Below, in pieces: positions 12,857 through 26,379 of a DNA stretch of 64,000 nucleotides. Source of the stretch: Margaritifera margaritifera (Eukaryota > Mollusca > Bivalvia > Unionida > Margaritiferidae); assembly GCA_029931535.1 (NCBI GenBank), contig JAQPZY010001060.1, positions 248,001-312,000 of the forward strand, in the 5' to 3' direction. The notes beneath the pieces are model-generated. The model did not search any database. It saw nothing but the letters and a program-made list of their open reading frames with translations, and was not told where the DNA came from. Each line of letters begins with the position of its first letter. The stretch's first letter is position 1. A program made the translations under genes and the position numbers.

Positions 12857-13048
12857 TACCGTACTCGCGTATAAACCGGGTCCAAATTCAAACAACATAG
12901 ACCCTGATCTGCCGTCACATAATGCGCTGGCAGATCAGGGTCTATGTTGTTTGTTCTACTGATTAGTCCTTACAAATTGCATAGACCCAGATCTGCCGGT
13001 CTACGCAGTTTGCAGTTGGTATAAGATTATACGCGAGTATACACGGTA
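12857..13048. mobile_element. Foldback/MITE-like element with nested inverted repeats
   Basis: Outer inverted repeats are visible as CCGTACTCGCGTATAA at the left (from 12859) and TTATACGCGAGTATACACGG at the right (to 13046); the right copy has a short insertion. TA dinucleotides flank both ends, which would fit a TA target duplication. Inside, a perfect 24-bp inverted repeat (12890-12913 and 12929-12952) with a 15-base loop contains ACATAGACCCTGATCTGCC. A third, partial copy CATAGACCCAGATCTGCC lies at about 12981-12998. There is no coding capacity, so this looks like a non-autonomous DNA element. I cannot assign the superfamily. Confidence 0.7.
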
Positions 13049-13589
13049 ATAATAATTACATAACGACATTGCCGATTTATCTCACTGGCACTATAGCTGA
13101 TCAATAACTCGCCGCTTTAAAAATCCGCCCCTACAGCAGAATCTCAAGTATTATACATCGGTGTGTGCACAAATCGAATAGTTACAGCCACCGTGGACAT
13201 AGAGAGCGATCGTGGATATGTTGGCTGCCTCTACCAATGTCTTAACAAAATGTGTATCATAGAGACATATGGCAGGTTGAGTGTCATCGTCGCATAACCT
13301 CAGGCGATAATCCGCTACGCTCCTTTATCACTCGTGACCGCCTGTGCTTAACCACTCAATGTGAACGCAAGTAAATTTTTCTCGCTATTGTAACCCAACA
13401 TGATTGTTCACGCCGTTTGATTCTCTTTCAAGCACGGTCAAGTATTGATCAATAAAATGGGCACTTTTATTGATGTGCGTATAACAGTTATCTATTTATC
13501 AAGACGCTTGTCAAAATGATCACGATGAAGAGGTAAAAATGAAGAGGTAAAATAATACCAAATAACGACGTGAAATATATTTTAATCAG
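13049..13589. other. Intergenic DNA, no gene recognised
   Basis: Less A+T-rich than average but without a convincing frame. It may contain further decayed sequence of the foldback element or of the polymerase relic that follows, but I cannot show this. Confidence 0.4.
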
Positions 13590-14990
13590 CAATGATTTCA
13601 TAGTAGATATTTTCATGAAGGCTGGTAAGGAAATAATCGTGAAAAGAACGATTAGATTTTTAGATAGATTTCGATTTATGGGTAAATCTCTAGAGCAGCT
13701 GGATAAGAATTTAAATGATGACAAGTTTTTTTGAGACAATGAAACAGTTTGGTGCAATGATACCTAGATATGTGACGAAAGACATCTACCCATACGAACA
13801 CATGGATACCTTTGAAAAGTTAAATGAAACAGCAATACCATACAAAGAAATTTTTTATTTATCACTTAATAATTGAAACATTTCAGATGATGACTACAAA
13901 TACGTTCAGGATGCGATGTTACACTTCAGCATTCAAACATTAGGTTATCTACACGACTATTAAATTAAAAATATTTTAATTTTTTCTGACAGCTTCGAAG
14001 GGTTTCGGAATGTCTATGTGAAATACTATAAACTAGATCTAGCACATTGTTACAGTGCCCCAGGTTTAGCTCATGGTACCAGTTTAAAGGTATCCGGCAC
14101 TGAACTAGAACTTTGGCCAGTCTATGCTATGTTTCTAATGATCGAGAGAGGAGTTCGAGATGGAATTATGATACCACAAAAGATACGCAAAAGCAAATAA
14201 CGAATACAACTCGGACATAGATGGAAAGATAAAAATGATAACAAGTACGAAAGGTCAAATTCATTCATTTTGTACCTAAGCATCAGTACTTTTTATGATA
14301 TGGCCATGAGCCAATACATGCTGGTGTTTAGATGGGCAACTGATGATCAGATTGCATGGGTAGAAAATAAATCGGCTCGAAATATCTGACGCTGTTATAA
14401 AGCAACAACGCTCATTCCTTTCGGACGAGGATGATAGTGAAACTGGGTACATGCTTGCAGTAGACTTGGAGAATCCAAAACATCTACATGACCATTTCAA
14501 GAACTACCCAGTTTCTCTCAGGAAATTAATTCCAGATGAAAATTACTTATCTCTCTTGCGAAAAAAAAATTAATAAATTATTACAACGGTACAAAGCCAT
14601 CTGAACAAACAATATTGTGCACAATGGAAAGCAAGATAAAGTACGTGATATTTTACAGAAAGTTAAAGCTTTAGGTGCAATAAGGTTTTACAATGACAAA
14701 GATACGCAGAGTTGTCGTGTTGGAACAACAAAAACCTTTGCTGATATTATACATTGAGTTTTATGCCAGTTTGAAGCAAAAAAGCAAACAATGATTTTGA
14801 ACAGGGCTTCTTCAAGTTAATGAACAACCCCGTATTCAAGAAACTGATGAAAAATCCCAGGAAAAAAACAACAGTCAAATATGTGCAGATGAAAATACAT
14901 TTTTAATATGTCAGAAAGATATATCATTGGCTAGGAGAACAAACATTGATGATGACTGAGTTCTAGTCAAATTTCATATATTAGAGCACA
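13590..14990 (+). pseudogene. Decayed Polinton-type DNA polymerase B, middle and palm region
   Basis: Translation across several frames gives an ordered series of segments typical of the protein-primed DNA polymerase B of Polinton/Maverick elements. In order they are RFLDRFRFMGKSLEQLDKNL (about 13650-13710), IPRYVTKDIYPYEHMDTFEK (about 13758-13820), FEGFRNVYVKYYKLDLAHCY (about 13995-14053), AVDLENPKHLHDHFKNYP (about 14459-14512) and NDFEQGFFKLMNNPVFKKL (about 14790-14850). The segment that should hold the first catalytic palm motif survives only as a degraded stretch ending in MAMSQYM (about 14299-14320), and its expected Asp is not seen. Many stops and frameshifts make this an old relic. The exonuclease N-terminus and the C-terminal end are not visible here. 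No other Polinton gene or long terminal repeat was found next to it. Family assignment is from remembered motif order, without a search. Confidence 0.75.
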
Positions 14991-15189
14991 ATGTGGTTGT
15001 GAAGGTTTTCGAGTTGTTACATGTCAGACTTTCGAGGAGTTTGTATTCTATTAAATGACAACTTTGATTATTATATGAAAATGTTAAAAGGATACTGATA
15101 GTAATCTGACTGCAAAATTTCATCAGGGAATTAATTTAATTATTTTTCACGTTTATATGACAATCAAAAGTGGACAAAGTTGAAAGAGG

Positions 15190-15920
15190 TTTTGTATTAA
15201 ACTGTTTCTAAAGGTGGCTTCGCGATGATAGATATTGATGCATTTATATTAGCTTTGAAAATAACATGGATTCGTAGAGTTCTTCTATCTAATAGAATAG
15301 TTTTCAATTTGTCTCAAAATAAAAAATGCGAGATTAAATACCTCTTTTTATTAGGAGATGAAAATGTGATGACATTATCCACAAAAGAAAACAATGCTTT
15401 TTGACTTGATGTTTTATTCGCTTGGAAACTATTGATTGAGAAAATTATACCCCAGACAGGAGAAGATCTTATGAAAACAAATTTATTGATGAATTTACTT
15501 ATAAGGGTTAACAAGGTACCAATTTTCTATAAGAAATTGTTTGAACTTAATGTAATCTATATCAGATCGGGGAACTATTATTGATCTTGATAGTTCTAAA
15601 GCTAAATATGGTCTTATCGCGAACATCCTTGCCTTTCAATTTATAATTCAAGGAGTAAAGTTCTGTTATAAAAGTGCCCACCCAGACTATTTATCTCTTT
15701 TTATTTGGAAATAAAAGTGTTTCATAACAATAAAGGATGTAAAGACTTTTACAAATCACTTTTGAAAACGGATGTTAAACCAACCAGTGAATACAATGGA
15801 ACTAAATTTTCAATTTTAATATGGATTTGTGGCCTAAAATATATGCTAAAGGTTTTACAATAACAGAAACCTAAAATTACGATTGTTTAATTTTTCTTGT
15901 TATTCATAGAAAATAACAGC
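15190..15920 (+). pseudogene. L1/Tx1-like LINE fragment, region after reverse transcriptase
   Basis: Segments resemble the region downstream of reverse transcriptase in L1/Tx1-like LINEs of marine invertebrates. They include KGGFAMIDIDAFILALKITW (15211-15270, in a longer open stretch), LFAWKLLIEKIIP, KGCKDFYKSLLKTDVKPTSE (about 15734-15790) and a terminal stretch around KLRLFNFSLLF (about 15873-15905). The frame breaks several times. The reverse transcriptase core itself is absent, as expected for a truncated copy. It follows the polymerase relic by about 200 bp in the same orientation, but the two proteins are unrelated, so they are separate insertions. Confidence 0.65.
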
Positions 15921-16543
<623 letters not shown>

Positions 16544-16545
<2 letters not shown>

Positions 16546-18349
16546 ACAGCAGGACAATAACTTACAAACGATAGTCATACATATGGCGAACAATAGTGTC
16601 GCGCGTCGTCTTCTATCACTTATAAGAAATGGAACCCAAACCAGGATATGACCACCACTCCACAGAAGCAAGATCGTGTCCATGTAAAGACGACCTGCAA
16701 ATAATAATAATAATAATGTTAATAACATACATTTGTTTCATGTACATGGTGTGAGCCTTGATTTCATCTCTACTGCATACTATTCAAAAACATTTACGGG
16801 TCCAATTTAGACGGAAGAATAATAATGGTTTTTGGTCCATCTGTGTTCATTCCTCGCTTAGAATTCAAATAGCTCAATAGATACAGAAGACAAAAGTAAG
16901 ACAAACATTAGTTTTCAATCTTGTAGTGAAAACATGAACAAACATTTTTACAACATAATACTTCATCACTTTTTATTTCCCTCGTAGAACTCAAAGATTT
17001 AAACCATTTGGTGGTTGTAAGTATTCATATATTTTGTACAAACCTATTCAGTCGCAGCTGCTTTGATGTGTACGATTATCTAACGTCACCAGTCTTCAAA
17101 TATTGGAATTTCACTTGCCGATTAAATATAGGTTTTGTTCTTTAAACAATTCCATCTTACGAAAATTACAAATTAAAACAAACTTTTTATTCAATATATA
17201 AAACTGACGACATACTGTACACGGTTTTCTATCCTGGAACATTGGCCGAAACACAAGGAAAAGAAATTCAATCTGTCGGCCAAAATGTTCTCTCTTCTCC
17301 AGCAAATATTTGAACTGGGCAAAAGAGTATGATATACATCACATTTAGTTCCCCATCATAAACGCACTCAAGAATACAAACCTATCACCGTTTTCATAGC
17401 GAAACTCAGCACCATGTATCCCCCAAGTACGCCATCTGGAAAAAAAATCATCGAATGATAAAGTCACGTTTTAAAGGCAAATAATCGTGAAAGATAATTC
17501 TTGAACGCAAGTGAATATGACGATCGCACTCTATGAGCAAACCAGTTAAATATTGCCACGCTTTAGCAGTGGTTGAGAGCGGAATATTGTGACACCTTCT
17601 CTATGTTTGTCCGTCATTCCTTAACTCTATATCCTCCTAAATCGCTGCGTATAAAGTCAGACAAACTTGGTACATAGATTGCCCATTTGATAGCCATCTG
17701 CCAGAGGGTATAGTTTCACGTACCTTCCCTTGGTTTACTAGGAGGGGTCATATGTTAAATATACAAAACATGCATGGCATTTTATGATATTTATTGACCA
17801 GATTTTAAACACGCTGTCATAACACGAGAACACATAATATATGTAACAGATTTGGGGTCACGAGCCCTGGGTCAAGGTCGGGGGAATATGTAATAAAAAG
17901 CGTGGAAATTTTTACATGTCTTGCAATGGAAATAGCTGTATGTATTCTTAAAATCAATGTTCTGGGTCAGCACATGATAGATCATTTGTAATAAGTAGTT
18001 TGAGCAGTGGCGAAAAAACGTGTGTCTGGTTAGTGAGCGGAAGAATTTACTGACCTCGTAGAGACCTTCCACATTAAGTGTTCCACGTCGATACTTGTCA
18101 CAGCTGTGACGGAACGATCGAAAATACGCCAACAATATTTTTCTGATAGTGGAAATACCATACACTGTTATATCACACAGACTGTTCTAGTTTATATCTG
18201 CTCGCCCACTCATGTATTAGTTCCTGCTGAAAGTAATAAAGTGAGATTGCGGCCTCTTCGAGCTCGGTGCTATTTTTATTTTAAAGAATTGTTTTATTTT
18301 TGGTATAGCTAAGACAAAAATGAAAGGCTATAATTGATGCAAGTGGCTG
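16544..18349. other. Intergenic DNA, no gene recognised
   Basis: No gene recognised. The 97-codon minus-strand frame at 17872-18165 has no recognisable motif. A stretch near 17600-17760 is less A+T-rich and might be dispersed-repeat sequence; I cannot confirm that from one copy. Confidence 0.5.
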
Positions 18350-18840
18350 ATGGTTAGGGAGACTGTTTGCTACCAAAACTCGTGTGCGGGATTTCTATAC
18401 AATTCATCTGCCATGGCGTTTATAGTGCAGGAGCTTAGGAACCTTGGTGACATGAAGTTCAACCTCTTGTTGACGGCACAGCTGGAGAAAGCAACAATTG
18501 GCCTAGAAAATGTTTACAACGAAGAAACTGGACTAGCAGGCAGCATAGAAGTGACAGCCTACTTTCGTAGCGATCCAGCCGCCGTACTGCGCATTGACGA
18601 GATCGAGCAGCTGGTTGCCCAAGCTAATACTGCTGTTCTGAGGCGCATTGAAAATTACATGCGCGAGGGATCTGGATGGGTGTTTTTCCCGATGTGAGGT
18701 ACTCGACCTCAATGTGTAGCACTTCCGCCCGTTTAAAGCCCAGAGCTACTTTCCAACGCTATAGTGCATCCATGAACAGTCTTAAAATGAACTAAAGCAA
18801 CCAAACGACTTTTATCATATTCGACTATTTTTAGAATAAC
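18350..18840 (+). pseudogene. Polinton-type polymerase B, N-terminal region, broken copy
   Basis: An open frame of 115 codons (18350-18697) has balanced composition unlike its surroundings. The conserved-looking part begins at the internal Met at 18413 (MAFIVQELRNLGDMKFNLLL) and runs to NYMREGSGWVF. The GSGW segment with this spacing is what I recall from the N-terminal region of Polinton polymerase proteins and related invertebrate proteins of unknown function. After GSGW the frame shifts. A second frame continues with CEVLDLNV, a stop, then HFRPFKAQSYFPTL to about 18767, corresponding to the segment that normally follows GSGW. The polymerase palm region at 13.6-15.0 kb lies upstream on the same strand, the wrong order for one gene, so this is a separate or rearranged copy. 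Alternative: an unrelated conserved invertebrate gene fragment. Confidence 0.5.
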
Positions 18841-21379
18841 AAAAAATGTCATGTGTTTCGAAAAAAAAGCTGTTTTGCTAGAAAGAAAATCTTTTTGAAA
18901 AAGAAATCCAGTTTATCAAGAAAATCAAACCAGCGCTCAATAAATGGTTTGTAGAAAAAGCAATATGGTATTCTAAAGACAAAGAGGGAAGTTTTATATA
19001 TATATATATATATATATATACGCCGAAAGGGATTCCTAGCCCTACAAACCTTATTTGAGAGCTGTCCGCAGAAAGCATTTCCTCTTTTTACACAAAAAAA
19101 GCAAAAGAAAAACACTATTCCACGCCAATCTTTGCAATGCCAAGTTTGTGCAACGAGATCTTAAAAGCGAAAACATGAAAATACTAACAGGGTCAATCGA
19201 ATGATCTAGAGGTCTCGGTCATTGCTGTTTTTCTAGTAGTAGCAGTTGCTGATGGCGATGATCCTATTGTTGTTGTTGTTATAGTTAAATATTATGATAT
19301 GAACTTGTACTTACAGCTAAAGAAGTTTCCTTCCATCTTTGAGAAATATTATTCTTCGAAGACTTCCAGAAAATGTCCTCCTTCCAGAGCAAGTCTGTTA
19401 TTCACGTGGTTAATCTAGATTAAAAACTGCGTAATTATGAAGATCTATTTAAACTAAAACATTATGAAATTGTTTTGTTTATATCATGCAATTCATAAAC
19501 ATCTTCAGCGGAAGAGGGATAGAACTTTAAAATAAATATAACACATTTGTCTTTAAAATGATTAATTATCAAGTGAGCATGAACGTTTGTGAAAAGAATA
19601 AGTACAAGAATCTCACGTTGACTGATATATGTAACTAACTTATAAATAGCATTGTTTTTATCAGTAACTGTACAATCTGTCATGTTTAACCTGCTGTCTC
19701 ATAAGAAAATATACAGTTTTTAAAGAGACATTCGACACATTCTATAATTTGTTGCATTATTCAATTTGCTACAGTTTTATCATGTTGTTTTCCTGTCACG
19801 AAGAGTACAGTCACACCTATTGACAAATTTCAACTTTTCATAAACTATATGTAAAAGAAAAATACAACTAGATCTGTACCAAACATGTATTTCTCCACTG
19901 TAGAAAGTAGCCAAAGTCCAGAGAGTCTCAAAATCTGATAAAACTCGCAAAAACCATTTAAACCACGGAAACTTTAATCAGGTTATGTACATATAAGAAA
20001 TATTAGCCTCGTTAGCATAGATTTAATTGTTTCTTTGTGGCTGTGCCAAGACGATTTCATAAAATATAAAATAATGAAAAAAAGTAAAAAATAAAAGTTC
20101 CAAAGTCAGGAAAATTTACTGTGAAAAATCAGAGAATCATTCACATGGGGTGTAAATCGCATTAGGTCATCAATATATGGATAGTACCATGGGTATACAT
20201 TTAATTTGTCTAGGTCAAGTGTTTTTTGCATAATCGCGCTAACAAAATCTTTACTGGAAAAGTATAGGTTAAAAAAGTTTTAAATATCTTTTTTTTTTAA
20301 AAATGATTCCATAGCGTGAAATTTCTATTCTGGTCATCGACATACAAATAAATGGTAAAATACCTGCGAAACTGCCTAGGCCAAGCAGATTTCACATACA
20401 CGTGCTAATAATGTTTGCACTAAAAACCTCAAAGTCCAAAACCGATATAATCGTATTACAAAAACAAAAACTCAATCCAACAGCATTAAAATCTAAACAG
20501 ATCGATTGTTGGTTTTGCGTACTTATGTCTACGAACCTACCTGGGATGATGTACAGACGAAATGACGGGACCAAATAGACATACATACAGCATATTGGTA
20601 ATGATATTTGTTCATAAATAGCATGTAATTGTTTTTAGACATAACAGCTCCTTTACTTGGTTTTTTAAGCCATAACTCTACCCTGATTATAGAAAATGGT
20701 TGCATGGACTCTATTGTATCCAGTGGTGCCGTATAGTTTTACAATTAAAATCTGTAGCTCATATAAATATTAAGCTGAAAATAAAATAAGGTAGCTTTTT
20801 CATTACGCGCATGAGGACTTATAGTACACAGAAAGAGGCAGTATTTTGACCATCACTTTGAAAGTTAGCCTCGTATACTGACCCACTGTACTATACTCAT
20901 CACTAAAGATAGTACCGTGGACCGGAGTACCATAATGTAAATGGAGAGCAATGGAACAGGAACAACACCAAATGATAATATAGAAATAATACACTGCGAC
21001 CAATCCCAAATCTTGTCACTATAACGTTATGCATAAAAGTAGGCCCAATGTTATGAGATTGTGTCCTAAATGTCTCTTTGCATGACTGATCGTACGAATC
21101 AACCTAATCTATGACGTGTATTGTCTTTTTAAAGCTCTTTTTACATGGCTTTGGAGACACAGGCAATTGTATGTGATAAAGCAACACATACTTTATTTTC
21201 AGACAATAGAAAAAACGACCACTATACTAAATTGTCCTTGTATCTGTATACGATGTTCAGATAGCAAAAACAAAGGACACTGAAATACCAGTGGTGATTA
21301 ATTTTTGCATTTAAAATATACGCATTTTAAAAAAGAAACCAACTTAATTATGACAGATTTTAAAATAGAAAAGACTTCC
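18841..21379. other. Intergenic DNA with a short (TA)n tract
   Basis: No gene recognised. A (TA)13 tract lies at 18995-19020, and short TTG-type trinucleotide repeats lie near 19270. Remaining open frames are short and low-complexity. Confidence 0.6.
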
Positions 21380-21442
21380 ATGAGATTAAAACAAGATGCC
21401 AATGACACATGACTCGTCCACTCTATCAACTGAGCTAATCAG
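21380..21442 (-). repeat. tRNA-like SINE or tRNA pseudogene remnant
   Basis: On the minus strand GATTAGCTCAGTTGATAGAG (21421-21440) is a good tRNA D-arm/box A sequence. About 35 bases downstream, GTTTTAATCTC (near 21383-21393) resembles a degenerate box B. The sequence does not fold into a complete tRNA by eye, so a tRNA-derived SINE fragment is the likelier reading than a functional gene. Confidence 0.4.
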
Positions 21443-21939
21443 AACACGACATACAGTTGGGTAAATTAAATGAATGACCGTATCAGCATTTTAAGTCTCA
21501 AACAACCGTTTTCATTTTGTGGTTAAAATGTAACTGTGATGTGCATAGTACAGGTGGAAATCTTCCGTAATTTATTATTAAAATAAACTGGAGTTTATTT
21601 GTAGGATACTTCAGAGAAAAAAACATGTGGAGGTACTCCCTTTAGCTCTGAGATAAAAATTGTTTCAGAGTATGTAACACATTCCTATAAGAAAATGAAA
21701 ATCAAATACAATGACTTATTTGGTCCTTTATTTAAGCTCAGATTAAAACTGCAATTTATCTGTTGGAGGATTGACATAATACACTTCATTTGGGTATTTG
21801 CGTCTAAAACAGAATATGACTAGTAGATACATAAATTGGTATTCGGATTAATTTTTAGTCATAATTTAGGAAATGTTTGGTCTGTATCTTTTTTTAAATA
21901 TATGCCTGTCTCATTCATTCGACAACGTTTCTAACCCTA
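21443..21939. other. Intergenic DNA, no gene recognised
   Basis: A+T-rich DNA; nothing recognised. Confidence 0.5.
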
Positions 21940-22210
21940 AATCTGTCGAGAGTTTTCCTAAAGATAACATTGAAAACACAAAGCCTGTATTTCACGTATT
22001 TAAAGACAGTCTTTAATCTAATTTTCCTCGTTTGTTTGCTGTTCATAACTTAACTCCTCTTTTAGATTACCCCTTTCATTCAAAGATTTCATAGTTCAGG
22101 TTTTATTTCGTCTTGTGTTAAGTGTTTCTTGTGTTCATGTAAGTTGTTTCGTCCCCAGACGAAGACCTATATTAGCTATTAAAGCTGTGAAACTGTTAAT
22201 AATAAGCAGG
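21940..22210 (+). repeat. Likely Penelope-like element 3' tail fragment
   Basis: The stretch TTACCCCTTTCATTCAAA, then GTGTTAAGTGTTTCTTGTG, then AAGTTGTTTCGTCCCCAGAC (22069-22165) parallels, in order and spacing, the sequence after the Penelope-like coding region at 51797-51902 (TTACCCCTGTCATTCAAA, GCGCTTAGTGTTTG, GAGTTGTTTCTTCCTCTGAA). It is probably a truncated or solo terminal copy of the same family. It has no coding content. Confidence 0.5.
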
Positions 22211-25200
22211 GAACATGGGTAGTTAGCTGAAATACGGACTAAGTGTATGCCCCGTGCAACCAAAATATCGTTTGAAGAACATCATAAAGAATCACTGGAA
22301 CATTCCTCTTGTAAAGGTATAGGGGTAGTCAGTGAGTATTAACGTTACTTTTGGAAAGGTGTTCTAAATGCAATGCAGGCTTGTGTCAGTTGTATATCTC
22401 TCTGTCTCTCTCTCTCCCCGGTGGAATTAAAACAATTTATTAATGCCATTTACATACTTACAAGAAAGAGACGGTTCGAGAGAAAAGTGTGAAAATAAGA
22501 TTGCGATAAAATCTATTTTGCAATTAAGATTATTTTAACATTTGCAAACTTAAACTTTTATGGATTTACAGACACTCCATTTTCGTTAATTAACACGAAT
22601 ACAACATGTAGTGGCAGTAAACATTTGCATAAAAGTTATATTAAAAACGATTAATTAAGTTTATACGTTTAGCCTTCTCCCAAATTTGAAACAATAATTG
22701 GATGATTTTTTTTAATATTATTTTATTTTTACGAGTTTAATTATTCTCATTCGAAGAATTGACATTGCAGATGGCAATGTCGTGCCTTGAGAGAATTACA
22801 GCAGGAAAATGTGTTTATTATAAACTCTGCTCATTTCCACCAGCGCGTCCCTAAAGACAACAGAAAAAGATGCAATCTATGATCTTGTCACTATAATGTT
22901 GTACATCAAATATGGCTTGAACTCTAACATCTGTTAGAATAAACAAGGAACGTGGATAGAAATATCTAAAACAAAAGTTTGACGGACGAAGGGAAAAGTT
23001 GTATTCAATATCTAAGGTGTATTCGTTTAAATAAAGAAACTGGGCACAAGCATACTAGTGCTAAGAATTAATTGATGGTACTAGCAAGAGAGGTATCCTA
23101 CTCTTCATTACTCTTCAGTCGTTACTCACAGAGAATGCTTCAATTGAGCTTTTATTCAAGCTAGAAATAGTTCGAGCTGTTTCCACGTTTTTGTTTTTTT
23201 CAGTTGTTACAGATAGATAGTTGTTTCAGTTCGTTAATTGCATTTTACCAATCTTAGCTTCCTACTTGAATGAGCCGTTTAAAAAATTAAAATATAAGTA
23301 ATACTTTTATTGCAAGTGACTAACAATGAATGCTCTCAAAGGATGTAGTACCGTCTTTCATTCTTTTTTATTTGTATTAACTGCATGAGTAAGCATATTG
23401 AAACATAGTCATTACCATTCCTGTAGCAACGTCATCGTCAGAGTTCTGTAGTATATAGTCTTGTGTTAAAGATATTGCAAGTTAGATACTGGTATAGATC
23501 ATTGTCTGGACCCATGTGTTACACCAGTTTCCACAACACTTTTTTTTTTCCTCTTTCGTCGGGGGTGGGTGGGGGTTTGCTTTTTGTTTCTTTTTTTTTA
23601 TTCAGATATTAACGAAATAACGTTTAGTTTCAAGAATTAATTGGATAATGCGATTTTCAGAGACCGCAATACCTATCATCCTAAAATGATAGAGAATACA
23701 GGAAATCGATGTTTTGTATTTCTTAAATTTGATTTTAATTTAGTGATGTCGTTTTTTGCAAACATGTAAGAAAATACAAATAACCTTTTGTATATTTGCT
23801 CCTTGACCTTGAGAAAATAGGAACTAGCTGTTTATATGTTTTCAGTTTGATGGAACAATATTTTCTATTGATATCGAGGAAATAGAGATTTGGATAGCAA
23901 CACAACCCCTCCCCTAAATTATTCACCTTGGAGAAAGAGCGTTCTGTCAATTTTTAGTTTCAGTTTTACATTTAGAAAAGGTTTCAAATCTATTTATTCA
24001 TTTTTAACTTGAGTTTATGTGCACATAAATGGCTTGTGTATCGTATTCTTTTCATTTTTCATGGTCACGTAAGTTTCATGAAGGCTGTGTTAAACAATGA
24101 TATGGGAATAAAAGCAACAAGAAAAAAAAAACACTAATACATCAACAAGCATACCAAGACACAGAGGTAGGAGGCACTACAGTCAAATTACCTCAACCTC
24201 GAGTGTAGGTATCCAGTCATAAATCTGGAAAACACAGAAACTGTGAAGAGTGGTGACGCGTCTCCAATCATGTAAAGTAGAGTGAATGTTGTTTTTTTTA
24301 AAACCCGCTCCAAAATAGAAAAACCCAGAAGGAAAAAAAAGAAAAACATCACTAAACAGTGCAATCCCTATAATAATTCCAGATCGGTGATTGTTTGGCT
24401 GTTCCTCATAAACTTGGTACAAAATCAACTCTTATGGATTATAAACATAAAATGTAAACGATACGCCTGCTGGAATGTTTTTAAAAGTTAAAGTAAAATT
24501 CTCATACACAATGAAAGAAAGAAAGGAAGAAATAAGACAATAGCATAGAAAGAGTAATGAGGTGGTTACATTTGAAAGATCCACTGCGTAAGATCCTTGG
24601 AGGTATTTTTAGTACAATTTGGCATTCGTTTCCCAAGATAATATGTATGCCAATACAGGTTTAAAATTGACGCAAAAGACTTTATATAAAAGATTGGGGA
24701 GGGGGGCTTCTTCCAATGGAATCGGCAGTCTCACCTTTTGTTGACGAAGATTGTGTCTGCCATTGAAATAAATGTTTACGAGGTCTCAGTGTTGTTCTGA
24801 GGCATTTAAGAAAGTATTGATGCCATTGAATATCCTCTGTATGAGTCAAGTCAGTTCTTGTACACATAATGCTAAATAAATGCAAGCTGAAGTTGTCAAG
24901 TAAGTCTTCAAAATATGGGTTACTCCTAGAAAGGGTATTTGGTTGCTGCATTTATAGTGTCAGTATATATCAAGACTTAAATATGTACCAGTTCTAAACA
25001 TAGGTAGCTGATGCAATTGTGGTGGACCAGACAAGCCTTACTACTCTTTTTTTCTTAAATAAAGTTTGAAAATAAAGCGGGATGGGCATGGCTGTAAAAA
25101 TAGTTACAAGATCTTTCTTTTGAATTAAACAAGTCCAATCTATGACTGTCACCACTCTTTACGCCCTTCTCTGGAAAAGTCTCACTCTCTTTTCTTTTCA

Positions 25201-26379
25201 CTAACTCTTGTTCACAGTCCCTAACAGGATTCTTGTATAGATTACATTCCCTATCACTCTTAACCTGCCATCCACTTTCAGGCCGACTTTTTTCATGTTC
25301 TATTCGTTAAAACGTCCTATGCTGTCCCTAACCAACGTTATGATTCATTGGGAGGATTTCAGTAAGCTTTTATAGATTTTCAGACTGCCTCCTTTTCAAT
25401 TTCCATTCGTTGGAACTATCTCTGTTGTGACTAATATAGGTTGGGACGTTTTCGCAGAATTTCCCTCAGCTTTCTTATATATTTATTCAAGAGTACTTCA
25501 AGATAGAACACATAACAGGTCCCTCCATCTAGCTTTAAAATGTAACAAGTGGCATATTCTGGGCCTGTCTAGTAGTGGTGAACATGAAGAAACAAACTTA
25601 GTGTAAAGAAATATCACATAAATATATAAATAGATACAGACATAAAATGCATAACTTTAAAACTCAGTAGTCTTCATCGTCTGCCATAATGTCATTTATT
25701 ATTTACTTCAATCGTTAACAGGTGAAATGAGATTAAAGATATTTCGTGTGAAGTTTTAAGTGTTAAATGATGTCTTCATGGATAAGTAGTGTTTAGCTCT
25801 ATACAAACGTGTTTCAGATAGAGAGAAACGTTATAACTAATGGCACGAAGTTGTAATCACACGTGTAATTTGCTATGGTATTTCTTTTCCCATGTCGCAT
25901 CCTACGCTTTTTTTCTAAAGGTATCTTGAAATAGTATTTGGAAAATATACTAAACATTCAACGTACATGTAGATAACGATCTTAGGTTTCAGTGTCCACA
26001 ATATATCTTTGAAATGATCAAAGAAATCTTTAACTTGTCTAATACTGTTATCGCTAGAGGAATCACATGCATCTGGTTGTGGCTTTTAAAAACCAACTTG
26101 TCATGGTCCAAACAAAGAAAGATCATAAAGACAACATATGTAATTATGACTGCTAAGCATTTGCATACTGTTAGACTGGAAACAAGCGAATGGGTTTGAT
26201 GATTTATAGATTGCATGAGATAACGAAGCGGGAAGTTAACATTAGGGTATTTAAGACGTGAGCGGTATTGTATTTCAGACGAAATCATGCAATTAATATA
26301 AAGAAAGACACAAATTGAACACAGTAAAGAACTATTCCGACAGTTCTAATAAAAGTTCGATGTAATGCCATATAAATTA
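22211..26379. other. Intergenic DNA, no gene recognised
   Basis: About 4.2 kb without a recognisable gene or element. Minor structure: a short CT tract near 22400-22418, a small hairpin GACATTGC-AGATG-GCAATGTC at 22761-22781, a T-rich/G-rich tract near 23540-23600, and a GAAA-rich stretch near 24512-24535. Open frames are short and show no family motifs. Confidence 0.55.

Noticed and set aside
17872..18165. 97-codon minus-strand frame as a possible gene
   Set aside because: No motif, biased composition and no supporting context; chance is more likely.
21380..21442. Functional tRNA gene
   Set aside because: Box B is degenerate and acceptor and anticodon arms do not pair convincingly.
22735..22797. 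Hairpin GACATTGC-AGATG-GCAATGTC as a microRNA precursor
   Set aside because: The perfect stem is only eight base pairs and outer pairing is patchy; no further evidence.
23555..23580. G-quadruplex in the GGGGGTGGGTGGGGG tract
   Set aside because: Only three clear G runs are present; a fourth requires splitting a run, so the case is weak.
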